Made by a program: the position numbers and the translations under genes
Source: Bacteroides clarus YIT 12056
GTDB taxonomy: Bacteria > Bacteroidota > Bacteroidia > Bacteroidales > Bacteroidaceae
Direction of reading: 5' to 3'
Length of the DNA stretch: 64,000 nt
Assembly: GCF_900129655.1 (NCBI RefSeq)
Contig: NZ_FQWK01000004.1
Location: forward strand, 62,001 to 126,000
Notes under the pieces: generated by a model
Seen by the model: only the letters and a program-made list of their open reading frames with translations
Told to the model about the DNA's origin: nothing
Database searches by the model: none
Part shown: positions 42,905-51,346 of the stretch, piece after piece
How the letters are laid out: every line of letters begins with the position of its first letter
Numbering within the stretch: position 1 is the first letter of the stretch

Positions 42905-44224
42905 TTACTCCTTGATATGAATCAGCATATTTGCCAGAATTGCCGTAACTCCCCCCGTCGTGATGCCGGATGAGAAGATATTCCGTAGCGTTTCCGGCAG
43001 TTGGCACAGTATCTCGGGAACCAGTTCCACGCTCAAGCCGAGGGAGAAACTGACGGCCATGACAAGAGTAGCCTTTCGGTTGATTTCTTGCGCCGCGATG
43101 ATGCGGATACCGGCTGCGGCTACCGTACCGAACATCAGCAGCGTAGCGCCGCCCAATACCGGTTCGGGCATCAGCGAAAATACCAGTCCCACGGCGGGAA
43201 ACAGGCCGAGCAGTACAAGAAAGGCCGCAATGTAATATCCCACATACCGGCTGGCAACTCCCGTCAGTTGTATCATCCCGTTGTTTTGCGCAAAAACGGA
43301 GTTCGGGAAAGAATTGAGCGCACCCGCCAGCATGGAGTTGAAGCCGTCGGCGAGGATGCCGCCCGAAGCGCGTTTCACGAATGTTTCTCCTTCTACCGGT
43401 TCGCCGGAGATAAGGGAATTGGCCGTAATGTCGCCATACGCCTCAATGGCGGTAATCATAAAAATCAGTCCCAACGCGATAATGGTGGATAAGTCGAAAG
43501 CCAGCCCGTAGCGGAAAGGCATCGGCAGATTGAAACCGCCGTAGCTTTGTATTGAGGAGAAATCGACAATCCCCATGCACCACGCCACGATGTAGCCTAT
43601 TACTAATCCGATGACAATGGAGCTCATGCGCAGGTACCGGTTGGAACTCCGGTTGAAGGCGATGATAAGCAACAGAACCAATGCGGCAAGCCCCACATGG
43701 CGGAAACTGCCGAAGCTGCCGTCGGCTTGTGCGATGGCTCCGCCGCCGCAAGCGGTAATTCCCACTTTTATCAGGCTCATGCCGATAAGGGTAACTACAA
43801 TGCCGGATATCAGCGGCGTAATAATCTTCTTGGTGTACTTCAGCACCCGGCTTATCAGCATCTCCACGCTTGAAGCCGCCATACAGGAACCGAAAATCAG
43901 CGGAAGCCCACCCGCCATGCCGGCGGAAATGATGGGGCCGATGAACGAGAAGCTGGTTCCCTGAATGCACAGCAGCCCGGTACCTAACCCGCCGAACCTG
44001 CGGCATTGGATAAACGTGGATATGCCGGATGCAAACAGCGCCATGGAAACCAGGTAACCGGTTGTTTCCGTATCGAGCTTCAGCGCTCCCGCAATGATGA
44101 GCGGCGGGGTGATGATGGCTACGAATATGGCCAGCAGATGTTGCAACGCGGCAAAGAAGGCTTCCTTGAAGGGCGGCTTGTCGTTCAAGCCGTAAATCAG
44201 TCCGTTTTCCTGTTGTTTTTCCAT
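42905..44224 (-). CDS. Nucleobase (xanthine-type) permease of the NCS2/NAT family
   Basis: A 439-residue inner-membrane symporter with about fourteen helices. Signatures: FFAALQHLLAIFVAIITPPLII (about 23-44), GTGLLCIQGTSFSFIGP (about 80-96, NAT QH-type region), and FMITAIEAYGDITANSLISGEP (about 255-275) followed by GGILADGFNSMLAGALNSFPNSVFAQNNGMIQLTGVASR at about 290-325, where N-Q-N residues bind substrate. The gene follows xpt by 9 bp, so xanthine (or uric acid) uptake is the likely role. Confidence 0.9.
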   Translation of the reverse strand: MEKQQENGLIYGLNDKPPFKEAFFAALQHLLAIFVAIITPPLIIAGALKLDTETTGYLVSMALFASGISTFIQCRRFGGLGTGLLCIQGTSFSFIGPIISAGMAGGLPLIFGSCMAASSVEMLISRVLKYTKKIITPLISGIVVTLIGMSLIKVGITACGGGAIAQADGSFGSFRHVGLAALVLLLIIAFNRSSNRYLRMSSIVIGLVIGYIVAWCMGIVDFSSIQSYGGFNLPMPFRYGLAFDLSTIIALGLIFMITAIEAYGDITANSLISGEPVEGETFVKRASGGILADGFNSMLAGALNSFPNSVFAQNNGMIQLTGVASRYVGYYIAAFLVLLGLFPAVGLVFSLMPEPVLGGATLLMFGTVAAAGIRIIAAQEINRKATLVMAVSFSLGLSVELVPEILCQLPETLRNIFSSGITTGGVTAILANMLIHIKE

Positions 44225-44233
44225 TGCTCCGGG

Positions 44234-44800
44234 TTATCTGATTTTGATTTCGCAGTTGTCGAGGCTTTCGATGATGGCCAGAGATTCTACATGAATACCT
44301 TGGCTGCGCAGCTCGTCGCCTCCGTGCTGAAAGGCTTTCTCTATGATGAATCCCATACCTACCAGCTCCGCGCCGGCTTGCTTCACCAAGTCCATAATGC
44401 CTTTGGCGGCGTTTCCGTTGGCGAGGAAGTCATCGATGAAAAGCACCTGGTCGCCGGGAGTGAGGAAATCTTTGCTGACGCATACGTCGTACGAACGTTG
44501 TTTGGTGAATGAGTATACGGAAGTAATCAGCATATTGTCCATAGTGCTCGGCTTCTTTTTCTTGGCGAACACTACGGGAAGTTCCAGCAGATAGCCTACC
44601 ATAATGGCAGGGGCGATGCCGCTGGCCTCGACGGTGATAATCTTGTTGATATTGGTAGAAGCGAAGCGTCTGACGAACTCCACGCCGATGGATTTCATCA
44701 GAATCGGGTCCATTTGATGATTGATGAAGTTATCTACTTTCAATATACCTCCCGGATAGCATTTTCCGTCTTTCAGAATACGGTCTTTTAAAATTCTCAT
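44234..44800 (-). CDS. xpt: Xanthine phosphoribosyltransferase
   Basis: A 188-residue type I PRTase of the Xpt family that converts xanthine and PRPP to XMP. It has [32 protein letters not shown] at the start (1-32), [11 protein letters not shown] (about 57-67), and the PRPP loop [17 protein letters not shown] (about 123-139). Start ATG 44800 lies 25 bp after the rmuC stop; there is no room for a purine riboswitch. It forms a salvage pair with the downstream permease gene. Confidence 0.95.
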   Translation of the reverse strand: MRILKDRILKDGKCYPGGILKVDNFINHQMDPILMKSIGVEFVRRFASTNINKIITVEASGIAPAIMVGYLLELPVVFAKKKKPSTMDNMLITSVYSFTKQRSYDVCVSKDFLTPGDQVLFIDDFLANGNAAKGIMDLVKQAGAELVGMGFIIEKAFQHGGDELRSQGIHVESLAIIESLDNCEIKIR

Positions 44801-44825
44801 AATATAACAGGTCTTGTCTTTAGAT

Positions 44826-46274
44826 TTATTCTTTGTCTTCTTGTTCTGTTTCTTCTTGCGCCTCTTCTCTGGGCAGCAGTCTTGCCGAGATGCGTTTCTT
44901 CGGAGTAAGGCTCATGTCTTTCAGCATTTCCGCTTGGCGGACTACGCTGCCGTTGCCTTCGGACAGTTGGTTGAGCGCTTTGTCATAGTCTTTTTGCAGG
45001 CTTGTCATGCGGTCGCCGAGGGTGAGGAAAGTGTCGGTGAAACCTACAATCTTTTCGTATAAGGCCGTGCCGCGCTTGATGATGGCCTGCACGTTTTTCA
45101 CTTGGTTTTCCCGCTTCCACAGGTCGAGCGAGAGACGCAGGGCGCTGATGAGGTTCGTGGGGCTCATCAGTACGACTTTCTTGTTGTAGGCGTACTCCCA
45201 AAGGTTGGCGTCGCTTTGTATGGCAAGCAGGTAAGCACCCTCTGTGGGGATAAACATCATGACGAAATCCGGTGACTTGATGTCGTAGTGCGAATAGTCT
45301 TTCCGGCTGAGCTCGTCGATGTGGTTGCGGACGGACTGCAGATGCGCTTTGAGCCAGCGCGCCTGTTCTTCGCGGTCTTCGGCGGATGTATAGGCGGCGT
45401 AGGCGGTGAGGGAGACTTTGGAGTCTATTATCATCTCGCGCTCATCGGGGTACTTGATGAGGATGTCGGGTTGCATCTTTTGGCCGCTTTCTTCGCTGAC
45501 AATCACTTCGCCGCGTTCGTCTTTCAGGAACTCCTGACGGAAATAGTGCTCGCCTTCAATCAGGCCGGACGCCTGCAACAGACGTTCCAGAATCATTTCA
45601 CCCCAGTTGCCTTGCATCTTGGAATCGCCTTTCAAGGCGCGTGTCAGGTTGTTGGCGTCTTCACTGAGGCGGTTGTTCAGTTCCACCAGTTCCTTGATGC
45701 GTTCTCCCAGAGAGAAACGTTCTTTGGCTTCGGTACTGTATACTTGCTCCACCTTTTCCTTGAAGTCTTTTATCTTCTCGTCCAGCGGGCGCAGAAGATT
45801 GCCCAGATGCTCGGCGTTCAGCTTGGTGAAATCTTCCGTCTTGCTTTGGAAGATGCGGTTTGAAAGGTTCTCAAACTCGGTGTTCATACGCTTGTGCAAG
45901 GCTTCGGCTTCTTCTTTCTGTTCGGCGAGGCGTTGTTCCCATTGCCGTTGCTGCTGGGTGATGCGTTCGCCAAAGGAACGTTCCTGCTCGGCGAGGCGTT
46001 CGTTGAAGCCGCGTGCCTGTTCGGAAATGCGTTCGGCAAACAGCCGTTCTTGTGTGCTAAGGCGTTCCGCTGCTTGGCGGCCGGCTTCCTGCAAGCGTTC
46101 TTCGGCGATGGAGCGCTCGCGGGCGATACGCTCTTCGGCAGTGCGGTTCAGTAACGCTTCACGCGCTTCGGCGGCCTCTACTTGTGTTTTTAGGGCGGCG
46201 GCTTTTCTGCCGGCCATCAGATAGCCGATGACGGCTCCTGCGATAATTCCAACGAGTAATAGTATGATATTCAT
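44826..46274 (-). CDS. rmuC: DNA recombination protein RmuC
   Basis: A 482-residue protein with one N-terminal membrane helix (about 4-20), a long coiled coil (about 30-175, rich in repeats like [10 protein letters not shown] and [12 protein letters not shown]) and the RmuC nuclease-like core ([16 protein letters not shown] at about 222-237, [20 protein letters not shown] at about 269-288, [16 protein letters not shown]). RmuC is linked to limiting DNA rearrangement in E. coli. Its C-terminus is acidic. It is separated from the upstream map gene by a palindromic repeat array. Confidence 0.95.
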   Translation of the reverse strand: MNIILLLVGIIAGAVIGYLMAGRKAAALKTQVEAAEAREALLNRTAEERIARERSIAEERLQEAGRQAAERLSTQERLFAERISEQARGFNERLAEQERSFGERITQQQRQWEQRLAEQKEEAEALHKRMNTEFENLSNRIFQSKTEDFTKLNAEHLGNLLRPLDEKIKDFKEKVEQVYSTEAKERFSLGERIKELVELNNRLSEDANNLTRALKGDSKMQGNWGEMILERLLQASGLIEGEHYFRQEFLKDERGEVIVSEESGQKMQPDILIKYPDEREMIIDSKVSLTAYAAYTSAEDREEQARWLKAHLQSVRNHIDELSRKDYSHYDIKSPDFVMMFIPTEGAYLLAIQSDANLWEYAYNKKVVLMSPTNLISALRLSLDLWKRENQVKNVQAIIKRGTALYEKIVGFTDTFLTLGDRMTSLQKDYDKALNQLSEGNGSVVRQAEMLKDMSLTPKKRISARLLPREEAQEETEQEDKE

Positions 46275-46318
46275 AATTGCGTATGGGGAAATAAAGTTTC
46301 AATGGGCTGAACATTCGG

Positions 46319-46443
46319 TATCAAAGGGTGGTATCCGCCGTACCAACGGTTGGTACCGATAATACCAGCGGTTGGTACAAGCAATACCAAAGCGTGGTAC
46401 GAGGAATACCAACGGTTGGTACGGAGAGTACCACACCGGGGAA
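46319..46443. repeat. Array of six 15-bp palindromes at exact 22-bp spacing
   Basis: Units begin at 46319, 46341, 46363, 46385, 46407 and 46429. Two units (46341, 46407) are the perfect palindrome TACCAACGGTTGGTA, and the others keep the TACC/GGTA ends. Spacers are 7 bp and all different (tccgccg, ccgataa, caagcaa, cgaggaa, cggagag). The array lies in the 194-bp gap between map and rmuC, inside a leftward operon. It shares the 22-bp period with the array at 1054 but not its sequence. Confidence 0.9.
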
Positions 46444-46468
46444 CGTCTTGCAGCCTGCGGGCTTATGC

Positions 46469-47323
46469 CTATTGCGTCAGTATCTCGTTTCCGTTTTCGG
46501 TAATGAGAATCATGCTTTCCCATTGGGCGGAAGGCAGACCGTCGTCGGTGCATACTGTCCAGCCGTCGGCTTCGTCGATGAAGACCTCGTATGTGCCCAT
46601 GTTAATCATCGGCTCGATGGTGAATGTCATGCCCGGTACTATCAGCATGCCCGTACCGCGCTTGCCGAAGTGCTCTACGTCCGGTTCTTCGTGGAACTTG
46701 ATGCCTACGCCATGTCCGCAAAGGTCGCGCACTACGCTGTAACCGTTCTTCTCGGCATGCTCCTGGATGGCGGCTCCCACATCGCCCAATCGGGCCCAGG
46801 GCTGTGCGGCCTGTATGCCGATGTCACGGCACTCTTTGGTCACCTGCACCAGACGTTGCATCTCGGGACGGACGTCACCAATCATGTACATGCGCGATGC
46901 GTCGGAGAAATATCCTTTATATATGGTGGATACATCCACGTTTACAATATCTCCGCTGCGCAGGAACTCTTTGGTGCTGGGGATGCCATGACACACCACA
47001 TCGTTGATGCTGACGCATACGCTCTTGGGAAAGCCCTCGTACAGGAAAGGGGCGGGGATGGCATCGTGGTCGGTCGTGAAACAGTATACCAGATGGTCTA
47101 TCTCTGCCGTAGACATTCCCTCACGGATATTCTCAGAGATGTAATCGAGCAATGCGGTGTTTATCTTTGCGCTTTCGCGTATGCCGGCCAGTTGCTCTTC
47201 CGTGCGCAGCAAGTGGCGTGACGGCAGTTTATATCCTTCTCTTTTATAATGTTGAATCTTGGCTTCTACTTCGTCGGAATAGTTTTTAGGAGCAAACCGG
47301 ACTCCTTTTACGGACTTCTTCAT
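46469..47323 (-). CDS. map: Type I methionine aminopeptidase
   Basis: A 284-residue enzyme that removes the N-terminal Met from new proteins. The dinuclear metal site is intact: CHGIP (His, about 110), NVDVSTIYKGYFSDAS (two Asp, about 128-143), GHGVGIKFHEEP (His, about 205), TIEPM (Glu) and QWESM (Glu, in place of the more usual QxEHT). The N-terminal about 40 residues (RFAPKNY... RHLLRTEEQL) form the extension common in Bacteroidales. A -7 element lies at 47349-47356. Confidence 0.96.
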   Translation of the reverse strand: MKKSVKGVRFAPKNYSDEVEAKIQHYKREGYKLPSRHLLRTEEQLAGIRESAKINTALLDYISENIREGMSTAEIDHLVYCFTTDHDAIPAPFLYEGFPKSVCVSINDVVCHGIPSTKEFLRSGDIVNVDVSTIYKGYFSDASRMYMIGDVRPEMQRLVQVTKECRDIGIQAAQPWARLGDVGAAIQEHAEKNGYSVVRDLCGHGVGIKFHEEPDVEHFGKRGTGMLIVPGMTFTIEPMINMGTYEVFIDEADGWTVCTDDGLPSAQWESMILITENGNEILTQ

Positions 47324-47348
47324 TATTGCATATTTTATAAACGATGCG

Positions 47349-47356
47349 CAAAAATA
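47349..47356 (-). promoter_or_regulatory. -7 element for map
   Basis: Minus-strand TATTTTTG, matching TAnnTTTG, 26 bp upstream of ATG 47323. It probably drives the map-rmuC-xpt-permease run. Confidence 0.6.
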
Positions 47357-47431
47357 CGAATAATTTAAGTGTGAGTATTTATAATGTTTGAATAATTAGA
47401 AACTAATCCGTACTTATTCTATGAGAACAAT

Positions 47432-47463
47432 AAAAAAGGGATGCTTCGGAAAGCATCCCTTTT
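47432..47463 (-). terminator. Rho-independent terminator of the outer-membrane barrel gene
   Basis: AAAGGGATGCTT and AAGCATCCCTTT pair around a 4-nt loop; on the minus strand the stem is followed by TTTTTT. It is close to symmetrical and could act in both directions. Confidence 0.92.
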
Positions 47464-47486
47464 GCGTATACATCGGTTTGTATTGA

Positions 47487-47999
47487 TTAGAATTCGTAGT
47501 GGAAACCGAATGAGAGGTCTTCGCTTTTGAGGTTGAAACCGTAACCGCTGCCGGCGTTCATATAGTCGTCCCTGTAACCCAGGAAACCGCATTTGGCAAG
47601 TACGCTGAACTTGTCGTTCAGTTTGATGGCGATGCCCGGTTTGAAACCGATTTCAAAACCGTTTACGGCATCGGCGCCTTTCACCTTTTGAGTGGAGAAG
47701 CCCAGACCGCCATCGATGAACAGGCGGACAACCTTGTTTTCATAATAAGAGTAACGTGCGTATGGAGCAAGGCCGAAAGCATTGTATTTTCCTTCGTCCA
47801 GTTTGCTGTGCGAGAATGTCAATATACCGCCGACAGCCCATTTTTCATTCAGGTTGTATCCTACTTCCGGATTCAGCGTGAAAGTCGTTGCGTCGACATC
47901 GTCGTTGTGCCATAAAGATACTGCTCCGCCAACATACACTTGTGCTTTTGCTGATAAAGCAGCCATTGCGACAAATAATAAGATTACAAACTTTTTCAT
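47487..47999 (-). CDS. Outer-membrane beta-barrel protein (OmpX/porin-like)
   Basis: A 170-residue secreted protein with a signal peptide (cleavage after SAKAQ, about residue 20) and an eight-strand barrel pattern of alternating hydrophobic residues (VYVGGAVSLWH, VGYNLNEKWAVGGILTFSHS, YARYSYYENKVVRLFIDGGLG, LSFGFHYEF with the terminal Phe recognised by BamA). Barrels of this size usually give structure or adhesion rather than large-solute passage. It is a single-gene unit with its own promoter and terminator. Confidence 0.85.
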   Translation of the reverse strand: MKKFVILLFVAMAALSAKAQVYVGGAVSLWHNDDVDATTFTLNPEVGYNLNEKWAVGGILTFSHSKLDEGKYNAFGLAPYARYSYYENKVVRLFIDGGLGFSTQKVKGADAVNGFEIGFKPGIAIKLNDKFSVLAKCGFLGYRDDYMNAGSGYGFNLKSEDLSFGFHYEF

Positions 48000-48114
48000 T
48001 TTCTTCTTACCTTTTAGTTATACAAATTGTTATTGAACCGTGAATAAGAATATATCCGAACTCCGACCGGCAGAATGGTTGAAGTTCTTGTTGACATGTT
48101 CTTTATTCGGGGTG

Positions 48115-48122
48115 CAAAAGTA
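48115..48122 (-). promoter_or_regulatory. -33/-7 promoter for the outer-membrane barrel gene
   Basis: Minus-strand TACTTTTG with a TTTG 20 bp further upstream, the preferred Bacteroides spacing. It leaves a leader of about 110 nt, long for this window. Confidence 0.7.
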
Positions 48123-48196
48123 TAAGTTACATTCGTATGAGACAAATTTTTAGTTACTTTTTTATAAAATAAAGAATCGGGAACGGTACAATGCAT

Positions 48197-48204
48197 TACT
48201 TTTG
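48197..48204 (+). promoter_or_regulatory. -7 element for the MFS exporter gene
   Basis: TACTTTTG matches TAnnTTTG and overlaps the in-frame ATG at 48191, showing that the true start is the ATG at 48245. Confidence 0.65.
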
Positions 48205-48244
48205 CAGCGGTAAAAAGTTTGTTTTACAGGTTGTATTTTTTCAA

Positions 48245-49387
48245 ATGAAGAAGAGTCTTATTGCGTTAGCGTTCGGCACCTTAGGATTGGGTATCGCCGA
48301 ATTTACGATGATGGGCATTTTGCCCTATGTTGCCGCTGATTTGAATATCAGTATTCCCGTTGCGGGACATTTTATTTCCGCCTATGCGCTGGGCGTATGC
48401 GCCGGTGCTCCCATGTTGATTTTGGCGCGTAAACGTCCGTTGAAACATATCCTGCTGGCATTGATGGCTTTGATGCTGGTAGGAAATCTGGGGGCTGCGG
48501 TGGCTCCCGATTATTGGTCGTTGCTGGCGGCGCGTTTCATTTCGGGCTTGCCGCATGGGGCATACTTCGGAGTTGCTTCCATTGTGGCGGGTAAGCTGGC
48601 TGACGAGGGTAGAAGTTCCGAGGCCGTATCCATTATGATAGCGGGTATGACGGTCGCCAATCTGTTTGGCGTTCCGCTGGGCACTTCCTTGAGCCACATG
48701 CTCTCGTGGCGCGTTACATTCTTGCTGGTGGGTTGCTGGGGCTTGATAGTTCTTTATTATATATGGCGCTGGGTGCCTGTGGTAGAGGGACTGAAAGATA
48801 CCGGATTCAAGGGACAATTCCGTTTCCTGAAGACACCCGCTCCCTGGTTGATATTGGGGGCGACGGCTTTGGGCAATGGCGGTGTATTCTGCTGGTATAG
48901 CTATATCACACCGTTGCTGACGAACGTTTCGGGTTTCAGCTCCGAGAGTGTGACGGCGTTAATGGTTCTGGCGGGATTTGGTATGGTGGTCGGCAATCTG
49001 GTGAGCGGACGGCTTTCCGATAAATATACTCCGGGCAAGGTTGGCATGGTGGTGCAGGGCATGATTTGCATTGTGCTGTTGATGCTGTTTTTCCTGTCGC
49101 CCAATCCGTGGTGCTCCGCCATATTGATGGCTCTTTGTACGGCGGGGCTGTTTGCGGTGTCGAGCCCCGAACAGGTATTGATTATCCGCGTAGCTCCCGG
49201 CGGGGAGATGCTGGGCGGCGCCTGTGTGCAAATGGCATTCAATCTGGGCAATGCCATCGGGGCATACGTAGGAGGCCTGGCTCTTAGTGGCGGATACCGT
49301 TATCCGGCTTTGGCAGGCGTGCCTTTTGCGCTGACAGGTTTCATCTTATTCGCTATCTTCTATAAGAAATTTCAGTCTAAATATTAA
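48245..49387 (+). CDS. MFS transporter, AraJ-like exporter
   Basis: A 380-residue protein with twelve membrane helices. The N-terminal helix and motif GTLGLGIAEFTMMGILPYVAADL (about 9-31) and ISGLPHGAYFGVASIVAGKL (about 98-117) are typical of the AraJ/YdhP group of drug-H+ antiporter-type MFS proteins, often annotated as arabinose efflux permeases although the substrate is mostly unknown. VSGRLSDKYTPGKVGM in the second half is the repeated loop motif. ATG 48245 (MKKSLI) was chosen over 48191. Confidence 0.9.
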   Translation: MKKSLIALAFGTLGLGIAEFTMMGILPYVAADLNISIPVAGHFISAYALGVCAGAPMLILARKRPLKHILLALMALMLVGNLGAAVAPDYWSLLAARFISGLPHGAYFGVASIVAGKLADEGRSSEAVSIMIAGMTVANLFGVPLGTSLSHMLSWRVTFLLVGCWGLIVLYYIWRWVPVVEGLKDTGFKGQFRFLKTPAPWLILGATALGNGGVFCWYSYITPLLTNVSGFSSESVTALMVLAGFGMVVGNLVSGRLSDKYTPGKVGMVVQGMICIVLLMLFFLSPNPWCSAILMALCTAGLFAVSSPEQVLIIRVAPGGEMLGGACVQMAFNLGNAIGAYVGGLALSGGYRYPALAGVPFALTGFILFAIFYKKFQSKY

Positions 49388-49406
49388 GCATCTCATTATT
49401 TTTATG

Positions 49407-49414
49407 TATGTTTG
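49407..49414 (+). promoter_or_regulatory. -7 element for the tandem lipoprotein genes
   Basis: TATGTTTG matches TAnnTTTG, 30 bp upstream of ATG 49444. Confidence 0.6.
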
Positions 49415-49443
49415 CCCGTAAATATTAACTAAACTTGATAATT

Positions 49444-49884
49444 ATGAAGATTTTGAACTTAGTGAAGATAGTGTTGTTATGCGTAATGACTATCGGGCTG
49501 GCTTCTTGCGGGGATGATAACTACTATACCATACAGAATACCGATGAGAAGTTATGCAGCGATGCTTGGATGGAAGATTATACGACCGACGAGGGAGAAT
49601 GCAGACATATATTGGAATTCACAAAGGGAAAGCAGAATGGCAAGGAAATTCTTTCCGGAAAAGAAACGCTGATAGTCTATGAAGTCGGTAAGATGAAGAC
49701 TACGGAGAGTGATTTCACATGGCGGTGGATAGATAACTCGAGAGAGGGACTTGTTCTGAATTACGGAGCCGGCGACATAAAGTACTTTGAGAATGTTTGG
49801 GTACGCGACCATTACCTCTCCGGAAAATTGGATGGAGAAATCATAATGTTGACCGCCTCCAAGTCTATGACTAACCGGAATTAG
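49444..49884 (+). CDS. Small lipoprotein of unknown function, copy 1
   Basis: A 146-residue lipoprotein with lipobox GLASC (Cys at about 22). The mature part has a C-terminal segment FTWRWIDNSREGLVLNYG...YFENVWVRDHYLSGKLDG (about 95-135) that is clearly related to the product of the next gene. The pattern of short beta strands suggests a lipocalin-like or immunoglobulin-like fold. I do not recognise a named family. The start is ATG 49444; the TTG at 49435 in the same frame is not needed. Confidence 0.8.
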   Translation: MKILNLVKIVLLCVMTIGLASCGDDNYYTIQNTDEKLCSDAWMEDYTTDEGECRHILEFTKGKQNGKEILSGKETLIVYEVGKMKTTESDFTWRWIDNSREGLVLNYGAGDIKYFENVWVRDHYLSGKLDGEIIMLTASKSMTNRN

Positions 49885-49896
49885 AAATAAAAGATA

Positions 49897-50304
49897 ATGA
49901 GAAAATATTTAGGTATACTGTTTTTATTCACATTGACATTAACTCTTACGTCATGTGAAGAAGATGATCAATATGATATAGAATCTATCTTTATAGATCG
50001 CGCATGGACAGGAGATGTTGGCATGAATGCCGACTATGGAGAACCTCTTTTTAGTACATTTACATTTGGTTGGGATGGATTTGGTGAAGAATATCAGTAT
50101 TATCAGTTGGATGGTAGGCTCTATGAGCATTTCCGTTTCCAGTGGTATTGGGAGGATAGTAGCAATCGGAATCTTGTATTAGATTATGGTAGAGCCGGAA
50201 TATCTTATATGGATGATGTAAGAATCGCAGGAAATCGAATGTATGGAACTTTTTATTTATCGAATGATGCTGTTCCATTTGAGTTTAGATTAGATATGGA
50301 ATAA
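49897..50304 (+). CDS. Small lipoprotein of unknown function, copy 2
   Basis: A 135-residue lipoprotein with lipobox LTSC (Cys at about 20). Its C-terminal half, FRFQWYWEDSSNRNLVLDYG...YMDDVRIAGNRMYGTFYLS (about 78-122), aligns with the same part of the upstream product, so the two are tandem paralogues that have diverged strongly in the N-terminal half. It is noticeably more AT-rich than copy 1. Twelve bp separate the genes and a terminator follows at 50315. Confidence 0.8.
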   Translation: MRKYLGILFLFTLTLTLTSCEEDDQYDIESIFIDRAWTGDVGMNADYGEPLFSTFTFGWDGFGEEYQYYQLDGRLYEHFRFQWYWEDSSNRNLVLDYGRAGISYMDDVRIAGNRMYGTFYLSNDAVPFEFRLDME

Positions 50305-50314
50305 AATAAAAAAG

Positions 50315-50367
50315 AAAGGGTGTATATCAAAGTGAATCTCAACTTTCATTCTGATATACACCCTTTT
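50315..50367. terminator. Bidirectional terminator between convergent genes
   Basis: AAAGGGTGTATATCA (50315-50329) and TGATATACACCCTTTT (50352-50367) pair with 15 bp; A-run and T-run on the two sides suit termination of both the lipoprotein genes and the leftward rluA-type gene. Confidence 0.88.
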
Positions 50368-50380
50368 ACTTGGATATACC

Positions 50381-51292
50381 TTATTGTTTCTTTAGGAATA
50401 ATTTTTTGAAGTCTCCCGGATAAGGCGTTTCAAACTGCATCAACTCTCCGGTCACAGGATGATAGAAGCAGAGCTTGAAAGCGTGTAATGCCAATCGTCC
50501 GATAGGATTTACCTCTTCCAATCCATACCGTCCGTCACCTATGATGGGATGTCCCAAATCCTGCATGTGCACACGAATCTGATTCTTGCGTCCCGTTTCC
50601 AGATTCAACTCTACGAGTGAGAACCCGTTGGCGCGTTTAATGGTGCGGTAGTGGGTGATTGCTTCTTTTCCGCCATCGTCTGTCGGGTTGGAATATACGT
50701 ACAGCTTGCGGTCGGTGAGCCAAGACCTTACCATGCCGGCATTGTTTTCCATTTCGCCCGCAACGACGGCTACATAACGCCTGTCGGTCACAATATCATG
50801 CCAGTTGTCGCGCAATGTGTTCTGCGTCTTTTCGTCTTTGGCAAACATCATCAATCCCGAAGTATCACGGTCCAGGCGATGGACGATGTACACACGGTGC
50901 TGTCTGCCCGACCGCTGAACATATTCGTTCAATATGGTATAGGCAGTGCGTTCTTTCTGTCTTTCCGTATTGACGGACAACAGACCCTGCATCTTCTCGA
51001 CGACAATGATATATGCATCCTCATATACAATCTTCAGCAGTTTGTTGCTGAACTCTTTACGTCCTTTCTCGCGGCTGATTTGCACTTTCATGCCCGGTTT
51101 CAAAGGGAAATTGTACTGCGTTGTGATAACACTGTCCACATATACAATTCGTTTGCTCAATAATGATTTCAACTTGGTACGGCTGGCATCCGGCATTTTG
51201 GCAGCCAGGAATTCCATCAGTTCCATCGGCTCTTTTACCATGTAGTCCGTATATTGCGTGCGGGCTCTTGCCATGTTTCTTTCTTTTGCCAC
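50381..51292 (-). CDS. RluA-family pseudouridine synthase
   Basis: A 303-residue RNA pseudouridine synthase. An S4-like RNA-binding region lies at about 20-75 (FLAAKMPDASRTKLKSLLSKRIVYV), then the catalytic core with VYIVHRLDRDTSGLMMFAKDE at about 133-153 (catalytic Asp in HRLDRDTSG), TGRKNQIRVHMQDLGHPIIGD (about 233-253) and RLALHAFKL. Target uridine is unknown. ATG 51274 (MARARTQ) is an alternative start. It follows rlmD on the same strand after 54 bp. Confidence 0.93.
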   Translation of the reverse strand: MAKERNMARARTQYTDYMVKEPMELMEFLAAKMPDASRTKLKSLLSKRIVYVDSVITTQYNFPLKPGMKVQISREKGRKEFSNKLLKIVYEDAYIIVVEKMQGLLSVNTERQKERTAYTILNEYVQRSGRQHRVYIVHRLDRDTSGLMMFAKDEKTQNTLRDNWHDIVTDRRYVAVVAGEMENNAGMVRSWLTDRKLYVYSNPTDDGGKEAITHYRTIKRANGFSLVELNLETGRKNQIRVHMQDLGHPIIGDGRYGLEEVNPIGRLALHAFKLCFYHPVTGELMQFETPYPGDFKKLFLKKQ

Positions 51293-51346
51293 GAGTATAA
51301 TAATTTGTAATTAATGATTCGTTTCAATTCTCAAGCCTTTCAACTC

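Noticed and set aside
44801..44825. Purine riboswitch in front of xpt
   Set aside because: Only 25 bp separate the rmuC stop from the xpt start, far too short for an aptamer, and no motif is visible.
48920..48929. A second match to the inversion-site core (ACGAACGTTT, complement AAACGTTCGT)
   Set aside because: It lies inside the MFS exporter gene and has no inverted partner nearby, so it is a chance 10-mer.
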